Below, in pieces: positions 1 through 10,380 of a stretch of DNA of 64,000 bases (position 1 is its first letter; each line of letters starts with the position of its first letter). The stretch comes from Anticarsia gemmatalis (lineage: Eukaryota > Arthropoda > Insecta > Lepidoptera > Erebidae): assembly GCF_050436995.1 (NCBI RefSeq), contig NC_134766.1, positions 7,750,001-7,814,000 on the forward strand. Reading direction: 5' to 3'. The position numbers were made by a program, and so were the translations under genes. The notes below the pieces were generated by a model. That model saw nothing but the letters and a program-made list of their open reading frames with translations, was not told where the DNA came from and did not search any database.

Positions 1-138
1 AGACATTTACTGTTGAATGAAATGTACTGCTAAAGACGGACTAACTTACGGAGCCCAGTAGAGGCGCTTAACAGATTTTTGTATAAAATTGATTGCTACT
101 CGGTTGTCGGTAGTCGATAGTAGTAGTGAATCGAGTTT
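1..138. repeat. CAGTA palindromic MITE, left end outside window
   Basis: This is the right part of a short foldback element that recurs about 14 times in the window. It contains the shared core around AGAGGCGCTTAACAG and the right inverted terminus CGGTTGTCGGTAGTCGATAG, then GAATCGAG. The left terminus lies before base 1. The family has no coding capacity and looks like a non-autonomous DNA element; the superfamily is not identified. Confidence 0.7.
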
Positions 139-608
139 TCTTGGATTATTTTCAATAGCAGGCTAAAATTTGGTTTTGTGGTTCTGATATGGTAAGCTTT
201 GCATGCATTGTATCCGTTAGTTATATGTTGCAGTTTAAAGGTTTACGAAGCTTTTTTATTAGACGACGTATGATCCAAGACCGATGTTTAAAATATTTTA
301 TAGTTTCGCTCTCTACAACTATATCGAAAAGCATTTCAATAAAATAAACAACAAACACTTCTATCTACATTTTCCGTTTTGAAAACGCGATTATACAAGA
401 AACAATTCTCTATACGTAATGTGAACGCAAAATTCCATTTGCTTCATGAAATAATAATAGCTTTACTCAGTAACTTTCAGTTTCATTTCAGTATCTCATT
501 AACAAACAGTAAGTAAGCCTTCGTAACAGAATAATACGTATCAATCAACAAAGAAACAATTAACACGTTCACTTCGAAATCAATTAAATAATTTAATTTT
601 ACTTTAAA
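139..608. other. Unassigned AT-rich sequence upstream of the ZAD-like exon
   Basis: No repeat family seen elsewhere in the window and no convincing coding frame. If the ZAD-like exon at 609 is real, this stretch would hold its promoter and 5' UTR, but I see no clear TATA or initiator arrangement. Confidence 0.4.
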
Positions 609-790
609 ATGGCGATTTACGAAACAATTGACAGTGAAACAAATTACGATGACTTTAAAAATGAAAACACTTTGAAGAATAATATTTCTTGCCAACTCTG
701 TATTTGCCAACCACTACAAAAAAAATGTTGTGAGTTGGTTAATATGTTTGACGGAAATCAAATCAGTCTTATTTTCTTCTTTGCCATAGG
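609..790 (+). CDS. Candidate first exon of a ZAD zinc-finger protein
   Basis: The ATG sits in the context AAAATGG, which suits insect translation starts. The frame encodes 60 residues plus two bases of the next codon, then a donor GTAAAT at 791. Residues about 29-60 contain a CxxC pair (CQLC) followed by LVNMFD and an IS-hydrophobic run ending in AIG. That order matches the first half of the ZAD domain, which in many insect C2H2 zinc-finger proteins holds two CxxC pairs binding one zinc and mediates dimerisation. The exon break after the glycine has a phase that joins in frame to 5286-5379. No C2H2 finger exon was found downstream, so the gene may be long-introned, truncated or decaying. A chance ORF cannot be excluded. 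Confidence 0.42.
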
Positions 791-841
791 GTAAATACAG
801 TTTTCTAGATTTATTCATGCAATTCTCAGTAGCAGTAAGTT

Positions 842-1098
842 GAGGCGCACGTAGCCAGTTGCGCTCACCGGTCGGTAAATGATCTGTGTGATAAGCAACC
901 TCTGGCGAGGTCATTCCATAGATGGGTGACCGCATAGTGGTATTTTAAACTGGGCGTCTCCGTGTTTCGGTGGGCACGTAAAAAGTCGGTCCCGGTTGTT
1001 GTCTGCTAAGATAACAGTCGTTAAGCCATGTCAAAGGCCTTCGAGTGGCTTGAACTACTTTGACACTAGGTTGACCACTAACCATACGATATGTAGTA
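842..1098 (+). repeat. 5S-A SINE (5S rRNA-derived head)
   Basis: Near full-length copy beginning TGAGGCGC and ending near ACCATACGAT. The block from ATCTGTGTGATAAGC through ATAGATGGGTGACCGC resembles the box A to box C promoter region of 5S rRNA. The body carries the family hallmarks GGCGTCTCCGTG, CGGTTGTTGTC and AGTCGTTAAGCCATGTCAAA. It lies in the putative intron of the ZAD-like gene. I found no exact target-site duplication. Confidence 0.72.
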
Positions 1099-2022
1099 GT
1101 TAGGAATGGGAATCAAACCAATGATAACTTGGCATAAGACTTTGAATTGCGTTGCGTTTATAGCGTCGCGTCGCGTTGCGCATATATATCTATTTGACAG
1201 TAACGAGGGTTTTAGTACAACAACTATTAATATATTTAACAAAAAAACGCGTCCAATTGAGCAAAGCCTTTACTCATGTGACCGTCGCACACCGGGGCAA
1301 GGTACCCTTTCTGCTGGCATTAAATACGTTTTCTAGCTAAATTGCTTGAAAATACAAATACTGATTGGTCTGTTACATTTAATGTAGTCTAAATCAAAAT
1401 AAAATGTTGCTAAAATATTGTCACATAGCTGAGGTTGAAGGTTCCATAGCTTAATAACACAACTTTTCGAAAATAACGATCAAAATACGTATACGAGTAA
1501 CAGAATGGGAGTATCTCGGAGCTTTTCATTCAGACGCACTCTAACAACCACTAACAAAAGATATTTATTATAGGAATCAGTATAAGTAAGCTGAGTTGAT
1601 TGTGTGAAATGATGCATTAGTCCCTGATTTAATAAAAAACCATTGTGGGTAGTCCGAAAAACGGGTTTCGATTTACGCATTTCTGCCACTTATAAAGGTA
1701 TTTTGCCCTAGTGCGCCGCTTCATACTTATCTAGGTAATAAAACAGGCCTTTTTATAGCTTCTATCTAAACTCGATCCATCAATGCCTTCAATTAGTATC
1801 TATTTTCGCGCTTCTTTCTTCTTAATGACAAACAACGTGTCAAAGGTCAGTGAACTTGCACGTGTCAATGTTCGATGTATAGAGAGTGTTGATCTAATTT
1901 GATGTCTTCCTGTAGCACCTTTGAATAGTAAATATTGGGATGTTACTAAGTGAGAAACAGAATGGGAGTATTATGGGGCTTTTTCTAAGAATTTTTAACA
2001 TCTATTCGCATAAGACGGACGC
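1099..2022. other. Unassigned sequence
   Basis: No convincing gene. A 16-base direct repeat, AACAGAATGGGAGTAT, occurs near 1499 and 1956. The intervening ORFs have no recognisable motifs. Confidence 0.35.
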
Positions 2023-2106
2023 GGTTCGAAGAATCGATTTCCTACCACCGTTGACTATCGAAAAAAAATGTATGAAAAACTGCCATCAGCGCCTCTAGCG
2101 TATTTT
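2023..2106. repeat. CAGTA MITE fragment
   Basis: Holds the left-side motif GAATCGATTTCCTACCACC and the shared core CATCAGCGCCTCTAGCG. The right inverted arm is missing, apparently cut where Helitron H3 begins at 2110. Confidence 0.5.
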
Positions 2107-2109
2107 ATA

Positions 2110-2312
2110 CTAGCTTTTACCCGCGACTTCCTCCGCCACCTGAATTTTCCCATGGAAATGCGTTTTTTTTAGGGGTAAAAAGTAGCCTATGTCCTTTCTT
2201 GGGTATCGAAATGTCTCCATACTAAATTTCATGCAAATTGGTTCTGTAGTTTAAGCGTGATTGAGTAACAGACAGACAGACCGAGTTACTTTCGCATTTA
2301 TAATATTAAAGT
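2110..2312 (-). mobile_element. Helitron-like element H3
   Basis: On the plus strand it opens with CTAGCTTTTACCCGCGACTT, the reverse complement of a Helitron 3' end with a GC-rich hairpin and CTAG terminus, and it closes near TTCGCATTTATAATATTAAA. The base before CTAG is A, as expected for insertion between A and T. It is non-coding, so it is a non-autonomous copy. Confidence 0.68.
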
Positions 2313-2738
2313 ATAATAGTATATAGTATGTATAACTATCTTCTTTAAGTAATTGTAAATGCCGAACCTGCTAGTAGATAAACTGATTGTTTCAAGTGTA
2401 AGCTTAAGGCTATAAGCTGTACAAAAGCGGAAAATAGCGCATATATTTGCAGCTCTACCGGTAAGTAAGCTTAGCGTTAGTGCTGTAGAAATTCCGTTGT
2501 TTTCAAATCTAGGGATTTCCCGGAATCCTGCACTTTGTCCCGTGTCCAGTAATTAAGCCCGTCTGGGATTTCAAACAACTTTTATTTTGCTAAATGGGCT
2601 GCAGAGTTCGTTATACGTTTATACGGAAATTAAATCTATGTCTAGCATCTCTATGTTGCGGGCGAGAAGCTATTGGTGTGTTTTGAAATTAATTTAAAAG
2701 TTTTTGACATTTGACCAAAATTAATAAAGACCATTAAA

Positions 2739-3306
2739 AGAGCAGTGATAGCCGAGTGGTATAAGTGGACACCTCCCACGCAAGTGGTCGCAGGTTCGAA
2801 CCCGAGGCAACACACCAATGACTTTTAGAAGTCATGTGTGTATCTATACTAATATTATAAAGCTGAAGAGTTTGTTTGTTTGTTTGTTTGTTTGTTTATT
2901 TGAACGCGCTAATCTCAGGAACTACTGGTCCGATTTGAAAAATTCTTTCAGTGATAGATAGCCTATTTATCGAGGAAGGCTATAGGCTATATAACATCAC
3001 GCTACGGTCATTAGGAGCGGAGTAGCAACGAAAAATGTTACAAAAACGGGGAAAATTTTGACCTATTCTCTTAGTTGACGCAAGCAAAGTTGCGCAGGTC
3101 AGCTAGTTAGAAATAATTGTCACATGCTCCAACGGTAAAGGAAAAACATCGTGAGGAAACCTTGCATGCCTAAAATTTGTTTAATACATTTATTGAGGCA
3201 TGCAAAGTCCCCAACCCGCACTTGGCCAGCGTAGTGGACTCAAGGCCTAACCCCTCCCTCATTACGGGAGGAGACCCTTGCCCAGCAGTGGGACATTAAT
3301 GGGTTA
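2739..3306 (+). mobile_element. S1 tRNA-derived SINE split by a Helitron
   Basis: The head has a pol III box A, TAGCCGAGTGG, and box B, GGTTCGAACCC. The body runs through CATCGTGAGGAAACCTTGCA, and the tail contains CCAGCAGTGGGACATTAATG. The SINE is interrupted at 2842/3107 by Helitron H1. Without the insert it reads GTGTGTA-TTAGAAATAATT, the same as the intact copy at 5782-6099. The flanks share an imperfect TGACCAAAATTAAYAAA that might be an old target-site duplication. Confidence 0.88.
2843..3106 (+). mobile_element. Helitron-like element H1 inserted in S1 SINE
   Basis: A 264-bp non-coding element begins TCTATACTAATATTATAAAG and ends with a hairpin-forming CGCAAGCAAAGTTGCG followed by CAGGTCAGCTAG. 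It contains a GTTT microsatellite near 2871-2898. It lies exactly between A (2842) and T (3107) of the SINE with no target duplication. This is the signature of rolling-circle Helitron insertion. Confidence 0.9.
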
Positions 3307-3309
3307 CTT

Positions 3310-3832
3310 TGTTTTTGTCTTTGTGACCAAAATTAACAAATCTTTGACAGAGATTTTTCATTATTTACCGTCCGTTACACTTAACGTCATACTGTTTTAT
3401 GGTTCGTCTTACTAACACTATAAATAAAAGCAAATAGAGGCTCATTTCCCATACTGCGTTACACCCTTTTATCCCTAAAAGGTTTCTTTGTTTTCATGTA
3501 GGTACACATACACACCTTTATTTCATAGCGAGTGATCCTGTATCGCGTTTCATCGCATTTTTCATGCATTGTATGAATTATTGAAAATGTTATTTGCGTG
3601 CGAGAGAATTTGTTGAGAAGGAATTTGACTTTTCATGGGATTATTGCCCATAGATTTTGATGTTTATGATACGTCTCTATGCGATGGATTCATAGATTAT
3701 ACATATGTTCATAAAGAATAGCATTCCTTGCCAATATCGTTTTAAAATGAAGACTAGATTTGTTCCTTGAAGAGGCTAAATGCTTTTAGATTTTTTGATT
3801 TCGCTTTTGAAAAGCCAAGTGCGTAGTATTAT
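3310..3832. other. Unassigned sequence
   Basis: No repeat family or convincing coding frame seen. Confidence 0.35.
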
Positions 3833-3841
3833 ACCTATACC

Positions 3842-4036
3842 CAGTGGCGTAACTATATCGTTCGAGGCCCGTGGCAAATTCATCGAAATCCGTCGGCCTC
3901 CTCCCCCCAATATAAGAAAGTTGAAATGTATGATAATTAAAAAATTGGGAGTTGGGATTCTCCTATGATCGGGGGCCCCTTCCGGCTGGGGGCCCGTGGC
4001 ATTTTGCCGACTTGCCACCCTGTAGTTACGCCACTG
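3842..4036. mobile_element. hAT-type MITE with perfect 8-bp TSD
   Basis: A 195-bp element with inverted ends CAGTGGCGTAACTA and TAGTTACGCCACTG, flanked by identical 8-bp duplications CCTATACC at 3834-3841 and 4037-4044. The CAGTGGCG terminus and 8-bp duplication are typical of the hAT superfamily. There is no transposase, so it needed an enzyme supplied from elsewhere. ORFs read across it on either strand are incidental. Confidence 0.9.
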
Positions 4037-4058
4037 CCTATACCCTTTACTAATAACC

Positions 4059-4173
4059 AAGGGTTTCTGAGGTACATTAAGCGGTAGTTTATCTATTCAA
4101 TAGCGTGTTAGCTCATATAAAAAAACGCTACTGAACAAATAAACTGCCGCTAAATATACTCAGGATCCGGGGG
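4059..4173. repeat. Palindromic repeat, GGTTTCTGAGGTAC family
   Basis: A 115-bp near-palindrome. Its left arm, TTTCTGAGGTACATTAAGCG, pairs with CGCTAAATATACTCAGGATC on the right. A single strand would fold into one long hairpin. Related copies lie at 14962, 17331 and 22676. Confidence 0.75.
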
Positions 4174-5285
4174 TAAGTCTACTATTACTTAACAATATTG
4201 AAGACAAGATGTATGAGTGTGAATGAAGCAAAAAAGTTGGCAGAGATCGTATCAACTAGCGCTCTAATAACAGGATAATATTTGTATACGTGTATTGATT
4301 TATATATCACATTGAAGGACACAAAAATAATAAAATACTTGTATGAATATTGAATTTTTTAGTGGCTCTAATAACAGTGTATTCTATTTGTAGCACTCAA
4401 GGACATATTAAAAATTCAAATCGAAATAACATGGCTATTTAAATGACTAATCACTGTTGACAATAATTATTAATTCTGGAACTTTGTAACTATCCAAACC
4501 TACGATTTAAAGTAATTTTCTAACATACTAAAATTAACTGTTAAACTATATAAGTTTAGTATACAATTGATGAGTCATTAAATATGTAAAGAAAATTACG
4601 CAGTTCTCGAGAAAATGTCCCAACTGTCTCACTGCTAGACTCCCCTCCTCGGATAAGAGGGGGTAAGATTGAATTTCTGTGAAATAAGAACAAATTTCTA
4701 AACTTTTATTATGATTAGAGTTTCAAGAGTCATAGAAATATGGTAGACTGGTGTATTTTAAATATTTTTATAAAGTAGGAAGGCAATTGAAAGCATAGGC
4801 ATTCACTAAACTGATGTTAACGAGGCTCAATATCAAAAGGCCATTTTCCCTAAATACCTTGATAAAAGCTAGATTAGTGTCAAATATTAACCTTTTCATA
4901 CGTTTTTCATTCATTGACACTTCCACGCGCGTGTATTTATACTTCAAGTGCCTTGTAAAATTTTAAGACGCTTACACTTTGCTACTGGTTGCTATTGGCA
5001 ATTTAACAGGCGCTCAGAGCATTTGTAATATTGTATTCAATGTTGCTATGAACATTTTGATAGGCGCTCTCTTTAAATCAATATAATAATATTATTATTT
5101 TGAACTTTTAGTTTAGACTCGCTCATAAAAAAAAAACATTTAACTAGTTTAGTCTTGTCCTAACAATGACCTAGTTTTAAGAAAGTAATTAATTTGCAAT
5201 TCTTTAACGTTACTTTTAAATGTTAGAAAACAATGTGAGAGCAATTTTAATGAATTCATCGATTAATTACGAAATAATGTTTTAG
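4174..5285. other. Unassigned AT-rich sequence
   Basis: No family or coding frame recognised. It lies in the putative intron between the two ZAD-like exons. Confidence 0.35.
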
Positions 5286-5379
5286 CAAATATGGAGCTGT
5301 GCCTGAAAAATATTTTTGTGATTACTACAAAATGAAATATTTAGCAAATCATAATTATTTTTATCAAAATAATAGTCAA
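5286..5379 (+). pseudogene. Candidate second ZAD exon, one zinc ligand lost
   Basis: An acceptor TTTTAG precedes 5286 and a donor GTAATT follows 5379. In the phase left by 609-790 (GG + C = Gly) the exon is fully open. It reads GAVPEKYFCDYYKMKYLANH followed by NYFYQ, which fits the ZAD second half (PxxICxxCxxxLxxAxxF). The fourth zinc ligand is Tyr (TAC) where Cys (TGC) is expected, a one-base change, and the usual later Cys is Asn. I therefore call a decaying or divergent ZAD rather than a clearly working one. Both halves agreeing in order and phase is the main support; chance similarity remains possible. Confidence 0.35.
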
Positions 5380-5781
5380 GTAATTGGAACTGGAATTTAT
5401 TTTCATAGTGTATTTTTTGTAGGTAGTCTCTCAGCACTATTATTTTTTAATTTTCTGTCCGACTGGTCTTTCATATTCCTAAAAAATGCCTTTATCCTTT
5501 ATCGGCATTTTCATAACAACCCTTTATAAAAAAAAAAAACCTATTATCTTATAATACAACTAGTACAACATAACCTCAAACTTATAAAATTACAAAAAGG
5601 TAATAAGACCGCGAGGTTTCTGAGAAAGGTTTTTAAGTAAACTGTTTCTATGAATTTGTCAAAGTGCTTTGTCACTTAAGTCCTTTGTTATTCGAGTTTG
5701 TTATGGCGGTAGATTGTCAATTAACTGATGTTTATTCATCACTGTTTAATTAAGAGATGTTACTACCGGGTATTTGAATTA

Positions 5782-6099
5782 TGAGCAGTGATAGCCGAGT
5801 GCTATAAAATGACACCTCCCACGCCAGTGATCGCAGGTTCGAACCCGAGGCAACACACCAATGACTTTTCGAAGTTATGTGTGTATTAGAAATAATTATC
5901 ACTTGCTCCAACGGTGAAGGAAAACATCGTGAGGAAACCTTGCATGCCTAAAAAATTGTTTAAAACATTTATTGAGGGCATGCAAAGTCCCCAACCCGCA
6001 CTTGGCTAGCGTGGTGGACTCAAGGCCTAACCCCTTCCTCATTACGGGAGGAGACCCTTGCCCAGCAGTGGGACATTAATGGGTTAAATTTATTTTATT
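5782..6099 (+). mobile_element. Intact S1 SINE with 22-bp TSD
   Basis: A complete tRNA-headed SINE (box A GATAGCCGAGTGC, box B GGTTCGAACCC) with a tail TTTATTTTATTTT. It is flanked by identical 22-bp duplications at 5760-5781 and 6100-6121 that contain ACTACCGGGTATTTG. These define both ends and show LINE-type retroposition. It is the best reference copy of S1 in the window. Confidence 0.95.
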
Positions 6100-6264
6100 T
6101 TACTACCGGGTATTTGAATTAGTAACATAGTTCATTATGTGGGTTATTCTTTCATAGTTTGATTTGTAAATACTAATCGCTTTGCTAATTCACATAGCAC
6201 AAAAATATTTACCAATAAGATGATATTATGATATAGAATATCAAGATAATAATATATGTATATA

Positions 6265-6482
6265 TTAGGTCGGGAAAAAAGTCTTTTCGCATTATAGTAT
6301 GTAATTATGAACTTGTAATAAAATCTATTTGGCTTCAAGAATCACAAATGAGTACACGGTTCATTAGGTTTCTTTCAGTGAGCTCGTGAGGTACCCAAAT
6401 ATCGAGCTTTTTTGTGTAGAGAAAAGATTTTATTAAAAGTTCATACATACTATAATGCGAAAAGACTTTTTCCCCGACCTAA
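6265..6482. mobile_element. mariner-type MITE, complete
   Basis: A 218-bp element with long inverted ends, TTAGGTCGGGAAAAAAGTC on the left and GACTTTTTCCCCGACCTAA on the right, flanked by TA on both sides. The terminal sequence and TA target duplication fit the Tc1/mariner superfamily. It has no transposase. Two relatives lie at 41347 and 58979. Confidence 0.88.
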
Positions 6483-6484
6483 TA

Positions 6485-7003
6485 TTATGTACCTAGACAT
6501 TGTGTATCATACGTGAAAAGAAGTATAAGTCCAAGTTTCTCTTGTTCTGGATAAGTATCAAATAGCTTAGCAGACGGAAATTCGACAGACGTTTTTACAT
6601 GTTTGCTAACACTTTACCCAGAAGATAGGTTATCTAAGACCACGAAAATATATACGACTGTTGCATTTCAGAACTATTACTAGATTTACAAATAACAATA
6701 TTTTCAACAAAAAACCGCGTTTTTTCCCATCTATTCAAAGATATTAGATACAAGACAATATTTTCATGAATATTCAAAGGAGTAGGTACCTAATAATCTT
6801 TTTGTTGGAAAGGAAAAATACCGGTCTGATATTAAATTTTCTATCGTAGAGGATTGATAAGAATATTAAAACCACCATGTACTTACCTATTTATATAATT
6901 TATGGGCATATAGAAAACTTAACGAGAAATATTAATATCAAATCCATACCTTATTCTAAAGTCTAATTTCATTGAAACTGACCGCTCTGGACATTATTAT
7001 TAT
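6485..7003. other. Unassigned sequence
   Basis: No gene or repeat family recognised. Confidence 0.35.
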
Positions 7004-7172
7004 GTTGACCCGCGCAGCTACGCTCACGCTTTCTTGATTTTATTTAATACCGCGCATTTTCAAATTTATTCAAGACCAAAATTAGCCAAATCGGTCCAGC
7101 CGTTCACGAGTTCTAGCGAGACCATCGAACAGCAATTCGTTTTTATATAATTATACTCATAGATATATAGAT
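7004..7172 (-). mobile_element. Helitron-like fragment H7
   Basis: Opens TTGACCCGCGCAGCTACGC, a decayed reverse-complement Helitron 3' end. The interior has the common motif CCAAATCGGTCCAGCCGTTC, and it closes in ATAGATATATAGATC. The terminal CTAG is degraded. Confidence 0.5.
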
Positions 7173-7487
7173 CAATAATTATTGCTTTAGGTTTGTTCTC
7201 ACAGCAAATGCCACCAGTTAGCTATCACTGCTTATCCATTTTATTTAATTAAAACAATGAACAAGTCCGTAATTAATAATTTCATCTCATTATAATGATC
7301 AACGTATGGAGAATTCCAATAATTAATTCACTGGGAACACTAATAAATGTAAACAATGGGTTTGAAACAATAGCTGCATATCATAAAATGTTAAAATACT
7401 GGTGAGTGAAATTCAGTTTAACATTTTTCGTTTTTAAGGCTGTTCAGGCACTAACCCGCTGTGATTGTGACTTCAAAATATACCAAA

Positions 7488-7690
7488 CTAAAGGCTGCTC
7501 GCGATTTCGTTCGCGTGGGAACCCTTCCCGTGTAAAACTCCGGAATAAAAAGTAACCTATGTGTTATTCTGGGTCTTCAGCTACCTAAATACCAAATTTC
7601 ATCGTAATCGATTCAGTAGTATTTGCGTGAAAGAGTAACAAACATCCAAACAAACATACTCATAAACTTTCACATTTATAATATTTGTAT
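7488..7690 (-). mobile_element. Helitron-like element H2
   Basis: Minus-strand copy with the H2 hallmarks TGTGTTATTCTGGGTCTTCA and TTTGCGTGAAAGAGTAACAA. It ends near CATTTATAATATT. The CTAG terminus has changed to CTAA. Confidence 0.68.
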
Positions 7691-8198
7691 GATTGCTAAA
7701 CGGGTATTACACGCGATGACAATTTTTAAGATTTTGGTACTTTATTTTTTGCCTAATCCGTTTAAAAAGCAGACTCGCGACTTGTTGCGCTCGTCAAAGT
7801 TGTGTGCGAATGAAGGTCTGCTTTTGTCAGGGAATATTGGAATAGTAATGGTATGGTATTTGAAGACACAAAGTGCTAAATTATTTACAAGACAATGTGC
7901 AAAAGGAAAATTACGAATACACAAAAAATATAGCTGCATCAACGACGGCGTTCTTCCGCCACAGACGTATTTCCTTTATTTAGTTATCACGTCCTGCCGC
8001 TTCAGTGGACAAGCCACCTTATTTTCATGAATTCGACCCACATATCGTGAATTATTGAAATGTTTTGGGAATTATGTTACAAAAATGAACATTCATTTTG
8101 AGGTTTAATTTTTGTATTGGCCTTTAAAACTATTGTCTCTGTAGTCCAACAACTTAGCAGAGAGCCTCGGCACGCATTTATCAAAATTATCCTTGTTA

Positions 8199-8451
8199 TC
8201 TATACTAATATTATAAAGCTGAAGAGTTTGTTTGTTTGTTTGAACGCGCTAATCTCAGGAACTACTGGTCCGATTTGAAAAATTATTTCAGTGTTAGATA
8301 GACCATTTATCGAGGAAGGCTTTAGGCTATATAACATCACGCTGCGGCCATTAGGAGCGGAGAAGCAACGAAAAATGTTACAAAAACGGGGAAAATTATG
8401 TCCCATTCTTTCTCTCTTATATGACGCAAGCGAAGTTGCGCGGGTCAGCTA
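8199..8451 (+). mobile_element. Helitron-like element H1
   Basis: Begins TCTATACTAATATTATAAAG and ends in the hairpin CGCAAGCGAAGTTGCG with GGGTCAGCTA. The final G is lost where it abuts H8. The ORFs that cross it on either strand are by-products. Confidence 0.82.
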
Positions 8452-8640
8452 TTTCATATATGCGAAAGGTTTTAAGTATGTATGTATGTTTGTCACTCTG
8501 TCAGGAAAAAACTAATCGACGGATTGTAACGAGATTTGGTACACTGATAGCTTATAAGCTAAATTAACAAATAGGATACTTTTTATCCCGAGAAAGCTTT
8601 TCACGCGGGCGAAGCGGACAGAAACAAGTAATTCAATAAT
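8452..8640 (+). mobile_element. Helitron-like element H8, 3' truncated
   Basis: Directly abuts H1. It carries the motifs ATATGCGAAAGGTTTTAAG, GAGATTTGGTACACTGATAG and TTCACGCGGGCGAAGC, the start of the hairpin normally followed by a CTAG terminus. The terminus is degraded. Confidence 0.5.
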
Positions 8641-8686
8641 AATGCAGCGTACCTTTTTCCAAAACCTTCCAATTATGTACATACAT

Positions 8687-8910
8687 AATAATATGTACAT
8701 AAAAACACGCCTTTTTCCCATAGGAGTAGGCAGAGTCCAAATAATGTCCCTTGCCACGATCCCTACAAACTTCTTTTGCTCTATTCACATCCATACACCT
8801 TGAATTTTGTCACGCAGGAGAAGAAATTTTTAAACGAAAATTAACCAAAAAAGAAATAGAACTAAAAATAGGAGTAGAAAGAGACCAGAAAACGCCGCTT
8901 GGCATGTTAC
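8687..8910 (+). repeat. Repeat P copies
   Basis: Two partial copies of an interspersed repeat marked by CGCCTTTTTCCCATAGGAGT and CCACGATCCCTACAAACTTC, and again AGAGACCAGAAAACGCCGC near 8878. Class unknown. The second copy runs straight into an S1 SINE tail. Confidence 0.5.
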
Positions 8911-8912
8911 CT

Positions 8913-8986
8913 AGTGGACTCAAGGCCTAATCCCTCCCTCGTTTCGGGACCTGTGCACATCACTGGGACATTGATGGGTTAAATTT
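8913..8986 (+). repeat. S1 SINE 3'-end fragment
   Basis: Matches the SINE tail from GTGGACTCAAGGCCTAA to GGGACATTGATGGGTTAAAT. The pol III head is absent, as expected for a 5'-truncated or recombined copy. Confidence 0.65.
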
Positions 8987-9005
8987 ATCAAATTTATAAC
9001 ATAAA

Positions 9006-9210
9006 TTATACTCATATTATAGATGCGAAAGTTTGTGCCAATGTATGGATGTTTGTTACTCTTTCACGCAAATACTTTTACTTTAATTTGGTATATAGGT
9101 AGCTGAAACCTAGAATAACACATAGGCTACTTTTAATCCCGGAGTTCCCGAGGGATCGGGATTTACACGGGAAGGGTGTCCACGCGGACGAAGTCGCGGG
9201 CGGCCTCTAG
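9006..9210 (+). mobile_element. Helitron-like element H2
   Basis: Begins near TATACTCATATTATAGATG. Its interior has GTTTGTTACTCTTTCACGCA and AATAACACATAGGCTAC. It ends CGCGGACGAAGTCGCGG and CGGCCTCTAG, followed by T. Confidence 0.8.
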
Positions 9211-9431
9211 TAAATAAATATAGTCAAAATGTGTCTCAAGTACTTACTAGTCACAATGACGAGAGATGTAGTTCTATGTTTATGTTTACAAACGCGTACA
9301 AAGCTAACATTTCGAATTTCCCCAATAATAAGACGAAGGAGTGATACATGCTCTAATCTCTTGATCGTGACGCGGAGACACGTGGCGGTTAAATATAGAT
9401 ACAGTTTATATACTCCTGTTTTACATAAATT

Positions 9432-9680
9432 ATCTATAATAATATATTAAAATCGTAGAGTTCGTTTGTTTGTTTGAACGAGCTAATTACAGGAACTATA
9501 AGTGAGAATTGAAGAATTCTTTTACTGTTAGATGGCCTTTTTATTGAGGAAGGCTGTAGGCTATAAATCATCACGCTACGACCAATAGGAGCAGAGTAAT
9601 ATTTAAAAATGTTTCAATAACGGGGAAAATTATTACGTTCTCCCTTTTGTAACGCAAGAGAAGTTGCGCGGGTGAGCTAG
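9432..9680 (+). mobile_element. Divergent Helitron-like element H1
   Basis: A diverged H1 copy (GAGTTCGTTTGTTTGTTTGA near the left end, GCAAGAGAAGTTGCGCGG at the right) ending GTGAGCTAG and followed by T. It carries many point differences from the other H1 copies, so it is probably older. Confidence 0.7.
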
Positions 9681-10013
9681 TGGCACTATCTAACGATGGT
9701 AAAGTCTTGCAAAAGAAAAAAATATGCAATTCCTAATCAATTTCATCCAAGCCTAGTCAACATCCATACATCTTTACAAACTTTAATATTTTCAACATTA
9801 CTACGAAAAGGCAAAATATTATATAAGTACTCCTGCTCCAATATTCTCAATATTGTGCCAAATGATTTTATTATTGTTTCACCCTCAAGGCCGTAGGGGT
9901 TGTAAACAGGGGTAACATGACGTCATCATCTGAATTGATGTAATCAATCATTGATATGACGCAAGGATATTGCCTATCGAGTTGTTGGGTTAGGCTTTCA
10001 ATATATAATAACA

Positions 10014-10271
10014 CTAGCTGACCCGCGCAACTTCGCTTGCGTCACATAAGAGAGAATGGGTCAAGAATTTCCCCGTTTTTGTAACATTTTTAAATGCTAC
10101 TGTGCTCTTATTGATCGTAGCGTGATGACAAATAGCCTATAGCCTTCCTTGATAAATGGACTATCTAACACTGAAAGATTTTTTCAAATCGGACCAGTAG
10201 TTCCTGAGATTAGCGCGTTCAAACAAACAAACAAACAAACAAACACTTCAGCTTTATAATATTAGTAAAGA
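10014..10271 (-). mobile_element. Helitron-like element H1
   Basis: Opens CTAGCTGACCCGCGCAACTT and closes TAATATTAGTAAAGA. The flanks are A and T. It contains an AAAC microsatellite near 10221-10245. Confidence 0.87.
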
Positions 10272-10380
10272 TATGAACCTGGTTAGATACTGCTAGACTG
10301 CTACTAAGTTGTTTATGTTCTTACAAGTGGTCGAGAGTTTAAAACTAAAACAATACAACAACTTTTCGAAGTTGTTTTTA

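Noticed and set aside
2742..2815. tRNA gene candidates at SINE heads (also 5784, 46723, 48139, 11479, 48773)
   Set aside because: Box A and box B are present, but the acceptor stem and anticodon arm do not close and each is followed by a SINE body with a tail.
2871..2898. CRISPR-like direct repeats
   Set aside because: The short regular repeats here and at 44071, 47959 and 49240 are microsatellites or tandem duplications with no unique spacers, in a eukaryotic context.
3776..4060. 94-residue minus ORF and overlapping plus ORF
   Set aside because: Both lie across a non-coding hAT MITE with exact TSD; the prolines and glycines come from its GC-rich middle.
7623..8030. 135-residue ORF
   Set aside because: It starts inside Helitron H2, has no motif or splice support, and an antisense ORF covers it.
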